64,000 nt of DNA, taken from the NCBI GenBank assembly GCA_949752735.1, contig OX457036.1, forward strand, positions 92,183,368 to 92,247,367, written 5' to 3'. A program made the translations under genes and the position numbers. Shown piece after piece: positions 41,401-44,477 of the stretch. This DNA comes from Lumbricus terrestris (lineage: Eukaryota; Annelida; Clitellata; Crassiclitellata; Lumbricidae). Each line of letters starts with the position of its first letter. Within the stretch, counting starts at the first letter, position 1. A model generated the notes under the pieces. It saw only the letters and a list, made by a program, of their open reading frames with translations. It was not told where the DNA came from and ran no database searches.

Positions 41401-41563
41401 ATTGCTATGATACAGTGCTTAACTTTTTCACCAGGATGACCACCCAATATCTAGGTCTTCTCCCATGCTCGCCGAATTTGGTTCAGAAGGCGAGGCGAGA
41501 AGACGACGTCGAAGTTGTTTACTAGAAATGATGGAGAAGAGGCTGATTATGAGGATGGGGTGA
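1738..41563 (+). CDS. Receptor guanylyl cyclase, copy A (20 exons seen, 5' exon outside window)
   Basis: Single-pass membrane receptor that converts GTP to cGMP when its extracellular domain binds ligand. Exons by homology: 1738-2206, 11374-11481, 12106-12269, 16502-16646, 17257-17487, 18571-18640, 20127-20220, 21174-21287, 23693-23773, 25577-25753, 29907-30063, 31422-31583, 33453-33627, 36737-36877, 37923-38046, 38536-38604, 38989-39163, 40175-40273, 41184-41275, 41435-41563. Every junction has AG acceptor and GT donor, every phase matches its neighbour, and the sum (2976 nt) is divisible by three. Domain order is ligand-binding domain, membrane helix, kinase-homology domain, coiled coil, cyclase domain. 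With a missing first exon of about 100 residues the protein would be about 1,090 residues, normal for the family. Echinoderm sperm egg-peptide receptors belong to this family, but no ligand can be inferred here. The end of the cyclase domain is atypical (see last exon). Confidence 0.9.
3829..6474. mobile_element. TIR element (GGCATAACTCCGAACGG ends) nested in the previous one
   Basis: The left end GGCATAACTCCGAACGG is mirrored by CCGTTCGGAGTTATGCC on the right. The flanks read atatggtt (3821-3828) and gaatggtt (6475-6482). The uninterrupted relative at 19631 reads gaatggtt, so an 8-bp duplication with a mutated left copy is likely. The interior includes a degenerate minisatellite of 'gaagctggattgatgaaa' units (about 4960-5230) and a second Helitron. 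No gene was recognised. Confidence 0.6.
5242..6216 (+). mobile_element. Helitron-like element B, innermost level of the nest
   Basis: It starts TCTATATAAATAAAAATG after an A. It ends ...GCCACAGCAACGCGTGGCCG, then GGTACAGCTAG, before a T. The GCCAC/GTGGC pair forms a short hairpin about 10 bp before the CTAG terminus, as expected for Helitrons. A purine-rich (GGGAGG)n tract fills 5936-6175. Non-autonomous. Confidence 0.7.
6680..7383 (-). pseudogene. Degraded mariner-like transposon, 5'-truncated
   Basis: The right end (…ttgaaccgtggtg, TA at 7384) matches the terminal repeat of the mariner copy at 14799-15790. The reverse strand encodes broken transposase pieces, for example [13 protein letters not shown] and a PDLNP-like segment, separated by stops and frameshifts. 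The opposite terminus is missing; the fragment abuts the 3' end of Helitron A. Confidence 0.65.
7470..8445. mobile_element. hAT-like element with exact 8-bp target duplication
   Basis: The terminal repeats CAGTGGTTCTCAAA and TTTGAGAACCACTG are the typical ends of Charlie/Tip100-type hAT elements. The flanks are identical 8-mers TTGTAGGG at 7462-7469 and 8446-8453. The subterminal regions repeat 'ccggtccg(c/t)gg'. No transposase reading frame was seen. A second element sits inside at 7989-8331. Confidence 0.85.
7989..8331. mobile_element. CAGTRGCGGCGC MITE nested in hAT element
   Basis: The left end cagtagcggcgctggggg and right end ...aatcctggcaccgccac are related to the element at 44036-44340 (CAGTGGCGGCGCCAGGATTT). 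Both contain the 'cttttttagtcatc / gacggcagaaatggaaaatttt' core in one or other orientation. No target duplication is clear because the right end has drifted. Confidence 0.6.
8454..9771. other. Intronic sequence with no recognised feature
   Basis: Part of the 9.2-kb intron of rGC copy A. I see no exon, RNA gene or complete transposon. It contains several TAGGCCTA octamers (8671, 8927, 9022, 9216). Confidence 0.5.
9772..10580. mobile_element. Foldback-like element with iterated AAAACCGCGCA arms
   Basis: The left arm has repeats of 'ccgcgca' (about 9783-9850: aaaccgcgcatttcaa, ataaccgcgcat). The right arm has the reverse complement (10470-10572: atgcgcggtt, tgcgcggttttgtg repeated). The core (9890-10330) carries degenerate copies of the 'atcaatccagcttccattta' minisatellite also found at 26896-27380. 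The ends read ggta.../...tacc; no target duplication found. Confidence 0.65.
10917..10939. repeat. (TA)n microsatellite
   Basis: An uninterrupted TA run in the intron between the first two exons seen. Confidence 0.9.
11374..11481 (+). CDS. rGC copy A exon: ligand-binding domain, middle strand/helix
   Basis: Acceptor ttatattgcag, donor gtgagt. It starts with two bases of a split codon (phase 1 before, giving Ile) and ends in phase 1. The peptide [20 protein letters not shown] followed by a short stretch ending AYGYSV fits the part of ANF_receptor domains that follows the first hinge, where a hydrophobic strand is followed by a helix and an aromatic strand. An intron of 9.2 kb filled with transposons precedes it. 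It is too short to be convincing alone; phase agreement on both sides is the main support. Confidence 0.8.
11482..12105 (+). other. Intron, no recognised element
   Basis: It contains degenerate caat/aaat repeats around 11615-11690. Nothing else was recognised. Confidence 0.5.
12106..12269 (+). CDS. rGC copy A exon: ligand-binding domain
   Basis: Acceptor ...tttgtttgagag, donor gtgcat (weak). It encodes [20 protein letters not shown], then LISINVRRP and [13 protein letters not shown], a pattern typical of the region before the lobe-closing helix in receptor cyclases (a strand 'gli.i' followed by 'w..F...f...y'). Start phase 1 and end phase 0 match exons 11374-11481 and 16502-16646. The splice sites are less canonical than elsewhere, so the borders could shift by a few bases. 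Confidence 0.8.
12652..13140 (+). pseudogene. LINE 3' end fragment (CR1/L2-like reverse transcriptase tail)
   Basis: Frameshifted coding traces such as [12 protein letters not shown] followed by [11 protein letters not shown] match the 'DYCnsLl.gLP...L..vQnaAaRli' end of CR1/L2-type reverse transcriptases. The fragment ends near the 'gaatgaatgatta' tail. A related 3' end lies at 59225-59712. 5'-truncated, non-functional. Confidence 0.6.
13205..13473. mobile_element. hAT-like MITE, 269 bp
   Basis: Ends cagtggcatagacag and ctggctacgccactg are inverted. Flanking 8-mers are cctcacat (13197-13204) and cctcacgt (13474-13481), a target duplication with one mismatch. The size and CAGTGGC start fit non-autonomous hAT elements. 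Confidence 0.75.
14252..14575. mobile_element. MITE with CATGGGCGGAG ends
   Basis: Inverted ends catgggcggagttt and aaacttcgcccatg. The octamer AGGCACTC occurs at 14244-14251 and 14576-14583. Related copies lie at 43589-43848 and 62093-62240. Confidence 0.7.
14799..15790 (+). mobile_element. Mariner-like element with long terminal inverted repeats
   Basis: The left terminus is flanked by TA (14797) and the right by TA (15791). Ends caccgtggttc.aaaaaaa match over the outer ~180 bp, including 'aagccaaactgtttttcata' and 'tctctaatgcctga' on the left with their complements on the right. The interior carries a broken mariner transposase (15000-15430). Confidence 0.85.
15000..15430 (+). pseudogene. 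Mariner-like transposase remnant
   Basis: Recognisable C-terminal half of a mariner transposase: [20 protein letters not shown], then [17 protein letters not shown] and [16 protein letters not shown]. The last carries the third catalytic Asp (SPDLNP). The second catalytic Asp position (normally FQ.D.APAH) reads His (FQHNCAPAH), and a stop at 15385 precedes the terminal '[17 protein letters not shown]' segment. Inactive. Confidence 0.8.
15951..16151 (-). repeat. tRNA-derived SINE, family 1
   Basis: The reverse complement begins gcgcggtggtgggtatgtac (A-box-like) and has the B-box-like ggttcgaatcc, then runs to 'ggggcgttataacaagtg'. The same body occurs at 32468-32667 and 42932-43073, and in forward orientation, more diverged, at 36320-36540. 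Confidence 0.7.
16502..16646 (+). CDS. rGC copy A exon: ligand-binding domain, C-terminal lobe
   Basis: Acceptor cttgtttgtag, donor gtaggc. The exon opens in phase 0 with [20 protein letters not shown], the characteristic 'yag.lyDa..lya.a' helix of ANF_receptor domains, and closes with DKANFTG, equivalent to the 'F.G.tG' turn. It ends in phase 1, and the split Gly codon is completed by exon 17257-17487. This exon is not evident as a long open frame; it was found by looking for the missing helix with the required phases. Confidence 0.85.
17257..17487 (+). CDS. rGC copy A exon: membrane-proximal extracellular region
   Basis: Acceptor atgtttgcag, donor gtgagt. It encodes 77 residues starting [20 protein letters not shown], where 'tG.v.l...GdR..dy.v' is the conserved end of the ligand-binding domain. 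Next come [10 protein letters not shown] and a proline-rich PPSEPC, the usual juxtamembrane 'W.gg..PP..P.CG' region of receptor cyclases. Cysteines here may pair within the membrane-proximal loop. It ends in phase 1; the Leu codon is completed in the membrane-helix exon. Confidence 0.9.
18200..18420. repeat. Dispersed repeat, also at 24840-25190
   Basis: Both copies share 'aaagcgc.ttct..tgggtgaac..ttca..ggcactccaa.tgtgca' followed by a purine-rich body (gagagagacca / gaagaagagactgcc). Type unknown; possibly a SINE or LINE 3' tail. Confidence 0.45.
18571..18640 (+). CDS. rGC copy A exon: transmembrane helix
   Basis: A 70-bp exon with acceptor ctttactttacag and donor gtaatg. Read in the phase set by the preceding exon it gives [20 protein letters not shown] followed by LF and a basic residue, a single uninterrupted hydrophobic helix ending in a stop-transfer residue. 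Its position, between the proline/cysteine-rich extracellular end and the basic juxtamembrane segment, is exactly that of the receptor-cyclase membrane helix. No long open frame reveals it. Confidence 0.88.
18641..19272 (+). other. Intron, nothing recognised
   Basis: No exon or complete repeat seen between the membrane-helix exon and the TIR element at 19273. Confidence 0.5.
19273..19736. mobile_element. TIR element (GGTGTCACGAAATAGAGTAT family), uninterrupted copy
   Basis: The left end cggtgtaacaaaatagagta and the right end tactctatttcgtgacacctg are inverted. It is 464 bp with no coding capacity. It serves as the reference that shows where the 3502-6584 copy has been interrupted. Confidence 0.75.
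20127..20220 (+). CDS. rGC copy A exon: juxtamembrane segment
   Basis: Acceptor gaacacttttag, donor gtagat. The peptide [20 protein letters not shown] followed by DVITTSP matches the family pattern of a basic cluster after the membrane helix, then 'E..l....W.i.weDi'. Phase 2 in, phase 0 out, consistent with both neighbours. Confidence 0.85.
20467..20540. repeat. (AAT)n microsatellite
   Basis: About 24 tandem AAT units, directly after a 'tttatattgcgcttgttcaagg' dispersed segment that resembles 37110-37160. Confidence 0.9.
21174..21287 (+). CDS. rGC copy A exon: start of kinase-homology domain
   Basis: Acceptor tactggtttttag, donor gtgagt, 38 codons, phase 0 at both ends. The peptide ends FSDVGYYR, equivalent to the '.aYYkG' strand just before the ATP-binding lysine strand of receptor cyclases. 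The glycine-rich loop of true kinases is not apparent, as is common in this family. The first part ([13 protein letters not shown]) is less conserved, so the 5' border is the less certain one. Confidence 0.8.
21884..22849. mobile_element. Foldback-like element with iterated GCGCGCAGACAAAT arms
   Basis: The left arm (21896-21980) has 'aaatgcgcgcagac' repeated; the right arm (22660-22840) has the reverse complement 'gtctgcgcgcattt', plus five tandem 'gcgcggttttttg' units. The flanks are identical 8-mers GCACGCAG at 21876-21883 and 22850-22857. The core contains a 177-bp tandem duplication (22098-22274 and 22275-22451). The long ORFs on both strands across the arms are low-complexity artefacts. 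Confidence 0.8.
22098..22451. repeat. Two tandem copies of a 177-bp unit
   Basis: Each unit begins gttcaaattctaggctcaac and ends ...gaagaagatatagaagttc-like sequence. The second is essentially identical to the first, and a third start (22452) is cut short. It lies inside the core of the 21884-22849 element. Confidence 0.85.
23219..23256. repeat. (TA)n microsatellite
   Basis: Pure TA dinucleotides in the intron before the Lys-strand exon. Confidence 0.9.
23693..23773 (+). CDS. rGC copy A exon: kinase-homology Lys strand
   Basis: An 81-bp exon (27 codons) with acceptor cttatgtgcag, donor gtgagc, phase 0 on both sides. [10 protein letters not shown] continues YYR from the previous exon and aligns with the 'G..VavK' strand, so the ATP-contacting lysine is retained. 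The exon ends in LSELKQ, matching the 'l.El' helix that follows. A minimal exon, supported by motif and phase. Confidence 0.85.
24840..25190. repeat. Dispersed repeat, second copy of 18200-18420 family
   Basis: Shares the 'gtaaagcgccttctgtaggg' start and the purine-rich body. Origin unclear. Confidence 0.45.
25577..25753 (+). CDS. rGC copy A exon: kinase-homology domain N/C-lobe hinge
   Basis: Acceptor tgctggcag, donor gttcaa, 59 codons in phase 0. [20 protein letters not shown] is the highly recognisable 'l.HeNl..FvG.c.epp' stretch. It is followed by the hinge strand and HGSLHNVL ('c.rGSL.dvl'), then the helix before the degenerate catalytic loop. Confidence 0.92.
25935..26694. mobile_element. 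Foldback-like element with GGACATTAGCCCC / GGACAAAAGCCCC arms
   Basis: The left arm (25948-26047) alternates ggacaaaagcccc and ggacattagccc; the right arm (26588-26690) has ggggctaatgtcc and gggcttttgtcc. The exact 8-bp target duplication ATAATCAC lies at 25927-25934 and 26695-26702. The core has no coding sequence. The right terminus is GGGGAACGGACATT in reverse complement, the same start as the neighbouring element at 26748. Confidence 0.85.
26748..27611. mobile_element. Foldback-like element with GGACATTTCCCCC arms and 35-bp minisatellite core
   Basis: The left arm (26756-26850) repeats ggacatttccccc; the right arm (27487-27604) repeats gggggaaatgtcc. The exact 8-bp duplication ATTTTGAC lies at 26740-26747 and 27612-27619. 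The core is a 14-unit, 35-bp tandem array. It lies 53 bp from the 25935-26694 element. Confidence 0.85.
26896..27380. repeat. 35-bp minisatellite, 14 units
   Basis: The unit reads about 'attttcatcaatccagctyc' then 'maatttaagcaagaat'. Units of 'gctccaattta' and 'gcttccattta' type partly alternate. Degenerate single units appear at 6283-6305, 9885-10330 and (reverse complement) 4960-5230 and 40870-40940. Confidence 0.9.
27979..29150. mobile_element. Palindromic modular MITE (GGTGGGCCAAAAAA ends), copy 1
   Basis: Ends cggggtgggccaaaaaa and ttatggcccaccctg are flanked by TA (27977; 29151), as in Tc1/mariner. The interior is built from repeated ~160-bp modules, direct on the left and inverted on the right. 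Each holds 'tggccagaagtaagaatttt', 'aattcatat.tacaca' and 'cttttagtgaggcca'. A second copy is at 49921-50900. Confidence 0.75.
29414..29490. repeat. Compound (ACT)n(CTG)n(AAT)n microsatellite
   Basis: Directly abuts the 5' end of a SINE. Confidence 0.85.
29491..29737 (+). repeat. tRNA-derived SINE, family 2
   Basis: The head shows A-box-like 'tggtgcattggataacac' and B-box-like 'gagtttgattccc'. The tail ends 'ggattgttcaataaaggaaa' followed by (TTA)n. A reverse copy lies at 60085-60368 and a tail fragment at 58206-58253. Confidence 0.7.
29907..30063 (+). CDS. rGC copy A exon: pseudo-catalytic loop and DYG motif
   Basis: Acceptor ctgattgatttag, donor gttagt. GMEYLHSS is followed by [12 protein letters not shown], where true kinases have HRDLAARN. 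The catalytic Asp is absent, as in all receptor cyclases, whose usual form here is HGNLKSSNCVVD. VADYG is the DFG equivalent. The exon therefore encodes a pseudokinase that regulates the cyclase rather than phosphorylating substrates. It ends in phase 1. Confidence 0.92.
30064..31421 (+). other. Intron, nothing recognised
   Basis: A short degenerate (ttga)n stretch near 30165-30230 and a purine/pyrimidine-biased block at 30300-30620 resembling the 18200 repeat. No exon needed by phase. Confidence 0.45.
31422..31583 (+). CDS. rGC copy A exon: APE region and GDVYS helix of kinase homology
   Basis: Acceptor tactatgttag, donor gtcagt. The sequence [10 protein letters not shown], then [20 protein letters not shown], is diagnostic for receptor cyclase kinase-homology domains (LWTAPELLR...GDVYSfgIIlqEi). 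The donor at 31584 was chosen because it leaves a single G that completes the Asp codon of the next exon; the other GT sites nearby do not keep the frame. Confidence 0.92.
31584..32467 (+). other. Intron, nothing recognised
   Basis: AT-rich sequence with 'gaatattcg'-like repeats around 31630-31700. No exon required by phase. Confidence 0.45.
32468..32667 (-). repeat. tRNA-derived SINE, family 1
   Basis: The reverse complement reads gcgcggtgatgtcggggtat, then ggttgcgggttcgaacc (B box), then the family body ending at 'gggccgctataac'. Confidence 0.65.
32855..32925 (+). repeat. tRNA-like sequence (probable SINE head)
   Basis: It contains 'ggtggttaggatactgag' (A-box-like) and 'gaggttcgaatcccacc' (B-box and T-arm-like). 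An acceptor-stem partner is lacking and the anticodon stem is imperfect, so I do not call a tRNA gene. Confidence 0.35.
33453..33627 (+). CDS. rGC copy A exon: end of kinase-homology domain
   Basis: Acceptor ctcattgatcag, donor gtaggt. [20 protein letters not shown] is followed by [15 protein letters not shown], matching 'I...v..g..ppfRP' and 'CW.edP..RP.F..i'. Phase 1 in, phase 2 out. Only 62 bp downstream lies the terminal repeat of the TAGAGTCCGTGAC element (33690). Confidence 0.93.
33690..35678. mobile_element. TIR element with iterated TAGAGTCCGTGAC motif, interrupted by a LINE
   Basis: Inverted termini GGGCCATTCCACGGTATT (33690-33707) and AATACCGTGGAATGGCCC (35661-35678); the flanks share CACCAG. 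The 13-mer TAGAGTCCGTGAC occurs eight times inside: reverse at 33865, 34199 and 34219, forward at 34033, 35288, 35302, 35473 and 35642. A LINE 3' end (34378-34870) sits in the middle. It lies in the intron between exons 33453-33627 and 36737-36877. Confidence 0.75.
34378..34870 (+). pseudogene. LINE 3' end fragment (CR1/L2-like)
   Basis: Traces such as [16 protein letters not shown], then [20 protein letters not shown], match the conserved end of CR1/L2-type reverse transcriptases ('vqNaAARli...LHWLPv..Ri.fKil.l'). The 3' tail 'tcagatacgatacgatc' looks like a short target-primed tail repeat. 5'-truncated. Confidence 0.75.
35935..36608. repeat. Inverted duplicate of a ~120-bp segment
   Basis: Sequence 35945-36050 (ggtcttttcactcca..., ...catgtggagcaaat) reappears reversed at 36465-36607 (...tgctccacatggtcaagg, ...tgaaaagacctgtgg). 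The SINE lies between or overlaps the second arm. Confidence 0.7.
36320..36540 (+). repeat. tRNA-derived SINE, forward copy
   Basis: ggggcacggtggtgtaaggt (A-box-like) and gggggttcgaatgatcgaat (B-box-like), followed by a body ending 'gaaggggcgctatagtaaca', the complement of the family 1 end. Confidence 0.65.
36737..36877 (+). CDS. rGC copy A exon: coiled-coil signalling helix
   Basis: Acceptor ttggtaaatag, donor gtgagg. [20 protein letters not shown], then [20 protein letters not shown] and NILP, is the dimerising coiled coil that joins pseudokinase to cyclase ('niLDnml..me.ya.nLE.lV..RT..L..Ek.k.e.LLy.mLP'). Heptad spacing is evident. The exon sets dimer geometry for the cyclase active site. 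Confidence 0.94.
36878..37922 (+). other. Intron with dispersed repeat at ~37085-37280
   Basis: 'tttatatagcgccacttcag' and 'gtgctcccaactcaa' resemble 20410-20465. Otherwise nothing recognised. Confidence 0.4.
37923..38046 (+). CDS. rGC copy A exon: cyclase domain, first metal-binding Asp
   Basis: Acceptor tgaatgtttag, donor gtcatt. It encodes [10 protein letters not shown] followed by [14 protein letters not shown]. The FSDIVGF motif carries the first metal-binding Asp of class III cyclases. The residues after it, IKIGQNS, replace the more usual 'T.ls..s', a mild divergence. Phase 2 in, phase 0 out. Confidence 0.94.
38047..38535 (+). other. Intron, nothing recognised
   Basis: AT-rich, no repeat or exon signature. 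Confidence 0.5.
38536..38604 (+). CDS. rGC copy A exon: cyclase domain helix
   Basis: A 69-bp exon with acceptor aatatttacag and donor gtaatt, 23 codons in phase 0. [14 protein letters not shown]...DVYK is nearly identical to the family consensus (VV.lLNdLY..FD..i...DVYK). The next residues, which hold the substrate-selecting Glu, are on the following exon. Confidence 0.94.
38605..38988 (+). other. Intron, nothing recognised
   Basis: AT-rich sequence between two cyclase-domain exons. It would be the place to look for an alternative exon start, but DVYK joins (C)ETIGD directly in phase. Confidence 0.5.
38989..39163 (+). CDS. rGC copy A exon: cyclase domain, ETIGD motif
   Basis: Acceptor ttgtgtgtcag, donor gtacta. 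It begins [19 protein letters not shown]: Glu selects guanine and Asp is the second metal ligand. The first residue is Cys where the family normally has Val (DVYK-VETIGD). It continues with LRIGLHSG. Phase 0 in, phase 1 out. Confidence 0.94.
39164..40174 (+). other. Intron with short (TTA)n run
   Basis: A (TTA)n run near 39567-39596; otherwise unrecognised. Confidence 0.5.
40175..40273 (+). CDS. rGC copy A exon: cyclase domain, YCLFGDTVN motif
   Basis: Acceptor gttaaataaag, donor gtgagg. [20 protein letters not shown] is followed by VNTASRM: the guanine-contacting Cys in YCLFGD and the transition-state Asn and Arg in NTASR are all present. After SRM the protein reads CSGG, where most relatives have ES.g. 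Confidence 0.94.
40655..40793. repeat. (TATG)n microsatellite
   Basis: Over 30 tandem tetranucleotide units in the intron before exon 41184-41275. Open frames across it on both strands are artefacts. Confidence 0.95.
41184..41275 (+). CDS. rGC copy A exon: cyclase domain, late helix and strand
   Basis: Acceptor tcttgtctag, donor gtacag. [20 protein letters not shown], then [11 protein letters not shown], matches '.lkIhvS..t...L.....f.le.RGe.e.K'. In other receptor cyclases this is followed at once by GKG...TYWL; here the next 160 bp contain no such peptide. Confidence 0.92.
41435..41563 (+). CDS. rGC copy A putative last exon: divergent basic C-terminal tail
   Basis: After acceptor ctttttcaccag the frame stays open for 42 codons to TGA at 41561-41563. 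It encodes an acidic then Arg-rich tail ([11 protein letters not shown], later RRRRRSC). Phase 0 agrees with the previous exon. The expected terminal cyclase strand (GKG...TYWL) is not present here or in the intron. Either this is the true, shortened end of the protein, or the last real exons were lost or lie beyond the transposon-rich sequence downstream. Confidence 0.6.
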   Translation, partial: DDHPISRSSPMLAEFGSEGEARRRRRSCLLEMMEKRLIMRMG

Positions 41564-41897
41564 CTGGAGATGACGAGAAGGATGTAAATGACGTAGACGA
41601 TGACATTGAAAACCGTTTCAATTCGATTTATACAACTTCAGATTCCACAATAATTATTAATTGACTATGGCTTTTTAAAATTTAATTATGCACAGTTCCA
41701 ATAATGATGGTACGAAGGAGCGACGCTTGTGGCTGCTCGCGGGATGTTGCCTAGCTCTGTACGTTTTTCCAGTTTTACGCTCGCTCTTTCCATCCGCTGA
41801 GTTGGTTTTTTGGGATAGTGTGATTGTTCATGTTTAGCTGCTTTGTAAGGCGCCCTTGTAACGGCATGGCTGTGTTACTGCGCCATATAAATTGTTG

Positions 41898-41974
41898 TAA
41901 TTATTATTATTATTTTTATTATTACTATTATTATTATGTTTATGTTTATGTTAAATATGTTTATGTTTATTATT

Positions 41975-42022
<48 letters not shown>

Positions 42023-42033
42023 GGTGGTGGTGG

Positions 42034-42098
<65 letters not shown>

Positions 42099-42112
42099 TT
42101 GATGATGATAAA
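41898..42112. repeat. Compound (TTA)(TTG)(GGT)(GAT)n microsatellite
   Basis: Four trinucleotide phases merge into one another: attatt, then gttgtt, ggtggt and gatgat. It follows 'tactgcgccatataaattgt', a SINE-like 3' end that also occurs near 20800-20815 in reverse. Open frames here (poly-His, poly-Ser, poly-Asp) are artefacts. Confidence 0.9.
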
Positions 42113-42173
42113 GGGATTTTCTCTTTAAACCATGAATACGAGGCCTGATACTCCAGACAATCATCCAAAAGGA

Positions 42174-42179
42174 AATAAA
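42174..42179 (+). promoter_or_regulatory. Candidate polyadenylation signal AATAAA
   Basis: This is an AATAAA hexamer downstream of the copy A stop codon. A long (TTG)(GGT)(GAT) microsatellite lies between stop and signal, and a second AATAAA occurs about 700 bp further on. Weak evidence; no transcript data. Confidence 0.25.
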
Positions 42180-42931
42180 ATAAATAATGAGGCATTGAAG
42201 TATTAAAAAAGGTCATCAGAATTATAAGTATTGAATTTACACCATTTTCTCGAAAATGTTGGGGAAATTAAAAAAAAGAAAATAGTCGTCTGATTTTTTG
42301 GGAAGTAGATAATGTTTCTCGGACAAAATGTTGGTGAAAGACTTGAAAATTAATGGGTCTATTAGGCTATCTATACAAGCACGCCTCGACAAACGTAAGC
42401 CATCAGTTAGAGATACACCTTAGAGAACAAATAATCTCTCGTGTCTTGACTTGAAGGACTCGACTGAGTCAGCTGTATGAATAGTGACCGTTAACTGTGA
42501 TCTTGCAGTATTATACACCAAGTGATGTTTGCGTGTAGGGCAAAGGCATCATGACGACATCCTGGGTGCTTGGCAAGAAAGGTTTCATTATGCCAATGCC
42601 TGATCTTAGGAAAGCAGCGCCGCCTGAGGAACACGAATTCAAGTGAAACAAAGGTCGACAGTTGATTGCTGCATGTGTGTCTTGCCTTCTTCACTTTACA
42701 GCCACGTCTCGGTTGTACAATAATAGACAGGAAGCGGAAGAATCTGCTTTTAATGTTTTTGAATTATTTATTCTGAAACTAGTTTTATAAAGGAATATTT
42801 ATTATCTGTGTACCCTATGTCCGTTTTTGTTGTAGGCCTATTGTTCAGTTAAGCCTATTCATGTCGTTTAAAACAATAAAAATGTGACAGTTGCCACATT
42901 TATTTTTATTTTTTTGTAGCCTAGTCCTATG
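42180..42931. other. Intergenic sequence, nothing recognised
   Basis: No exon, repeat or RNA signature that I can support. Confidence 0.45.
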
Positions 42932-43073
42932 TGCACTTGTTGTAGCGCCCCTTCAAGCTCCCTGCTCAGAGGCGCTCCCGACTACAGTGCGGACACTGCA
43001 TCGGAGTTTCACGCCGAGGCACTGAGCAATTGCGAGTGAAGGACTTGCCCAAGGCCCCTACGCAGCGACTTGT
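42932..43073 (-). repeat. tRNA-derived SINE, family 1, truncated
   Basis: Body sequence nearly identical to 15951-16095 (gcgccccttcaa, gaggcgctcccgactaca, ctgcatcggagtttcacgcc). The tRNA-like head is missing. Confidence 0.7.
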
Positions 43074-43588
43074 GTTAGTGTTATTCTATTGGGCGGAAAG
43101 TGGCCTATGCTTATTGGTGATAGACGAATGTGGTAGACTAGGGATGAAAGTGGTACACTTGGCCTACTGATTGGCAGTTGTGTTGGGGAATATTCTCGTA
43201 CCATAGACTATACGTGTCCTTGAGTCACCGAGGCCTATTCTAGCAGACGAGACGTCATGGAAGATCCGAAAAGATCAGAGGATGAAGCTTCCTAACTAGA
43301 AGACCATAATATTATTATTCACAATGCTCTCACAATTTTTTACCACCCTGAAAGAAAAGAGGCCCTGCAATATCCGGGAACGGCACGTGTCATAGGGATC
43401 AATTATGCAGTTTTGGGTCAAACTATGCCAACATAAGTTAGGCTATACATTTGGACTTTGGGTAATGCCGCATTCGAATCCGTTTTCGCACAGGCAGCTC
43501 CACGGGTTCCCCCTTTATAAAACTTGATAGCCTATAATTATATGCCCGAACTCTGGTATGCCCCCAATCAGACGAAACGCCGCATTAC

Positions 43589-43848
43589 CATGGGCGGAGA
43601 CCTAGGGGGGAGGACAGGGGGGACGGTCCCCCCAATGGAAGTGTTGGGGGATGGACGGCCCATGCATTTGTCCCCCCCTCCCCAATCGTTGAGCGTCAAG
43701 ACTAAAAAAAGGTCGAAAATTTCGTCGAGTTTTGGCCAGATGACTAAAAAAGGTCATCAACTTTTTTGGCGGCGAAAATAGAAAATTTCGTCGAGATTTC
43801 TCACGTCTTTCCGTCCCCCCCAATTCTCGGCCCAAGTCTCCGCCTATG
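43589..43848. mobile_element. MITE with CATGGGCGGAG-type ends
   Basis: Ends catgggcggagac and gtctccgcctatg are inverted. Internal 'gactaaaaaaggtc' is shared with the 14252 copy. No clear target duplication. Confidence 0.6.
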
Positions 43849-44035
43849 CCCACACGAGCAGTATTTCTCATCGCCAAAGCGAGGTCTACTTTGCGTTTGA
43901 AAGGGAACTCGATCTACTGTAGCCTATGTGACTAACACGTGCGTTTCACCTCAGTTTGCCTTCGTCCAGGCGCTTGAGTCATGCATTCATGCATAGGCCT
44001 ATTATAAGGAAATTGTTTCAACAGAATAGCAGAAG

Positions 44036-44340
44036 CAGTGGCGGCGCCAGGATTTCAGTTTCGGAGGGGCTGAAGCCCGCGGAAAAATTTTCCATTTTCG
44101 CCGCCAAAATTTCTGACGACCTTTTTTTTTTTTTTTTTTTTTAGTCATCGACCAAAGTCTCATGAAAATTTTCCATTTTCGCCGCCAAAATTTCTGACGA
44201 CCTTTTTTTTTTTTTAGTCATCGATCAAAAATCGTGGATTTTCTATGTAAAAATAATTAAAATGGCCATTTTTTAGGGGGGGCTTAGCCTCCTGTAGGGG
44301 GGGCTTAGCCCCCCCCAGCCCCCCCCTAGCGCCGCCACTG
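44036..44340. mobile_element. CAGTGGCGGCGCCAGG MITE
   Basis: Ends cagtggcggcgccaggattt and ctagcgccgccactg are inverted. Flanks agcagaag and agtagaac match at 6 of 8 positions. A ~90-bp internal segment (ttttccattttcgccgccaa...) is duplicated in tandem. Confidence 0.75.
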
Positions 44341-44477
44341 AGTAGAACCTAATACTTAGTTGGGCCTACTGCAAGTTTAGGTAGCCTTCTTCTTTAGGTT
44401 CTCTGCCAAGTGGCAGGTCCAAACGTCCAATGTCAATGCACGTAATAATTAAGTTTTACTATTATGCCTATATACAC

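Noticed and set aside
41824..42216. Open frames encoding poly-His, poly-Ser, poly-Asp and poly-Val
   Set aside because: They are readings of a compound trinucleotide microsatellite in several frames and on both strands.
44104..44142. Long poly-T as evidence of a processed pseudogene tail
   Set aside because: It is internal to the CAGTGGCGGCGCC MITE, whose tandem half carries the same shorter run.
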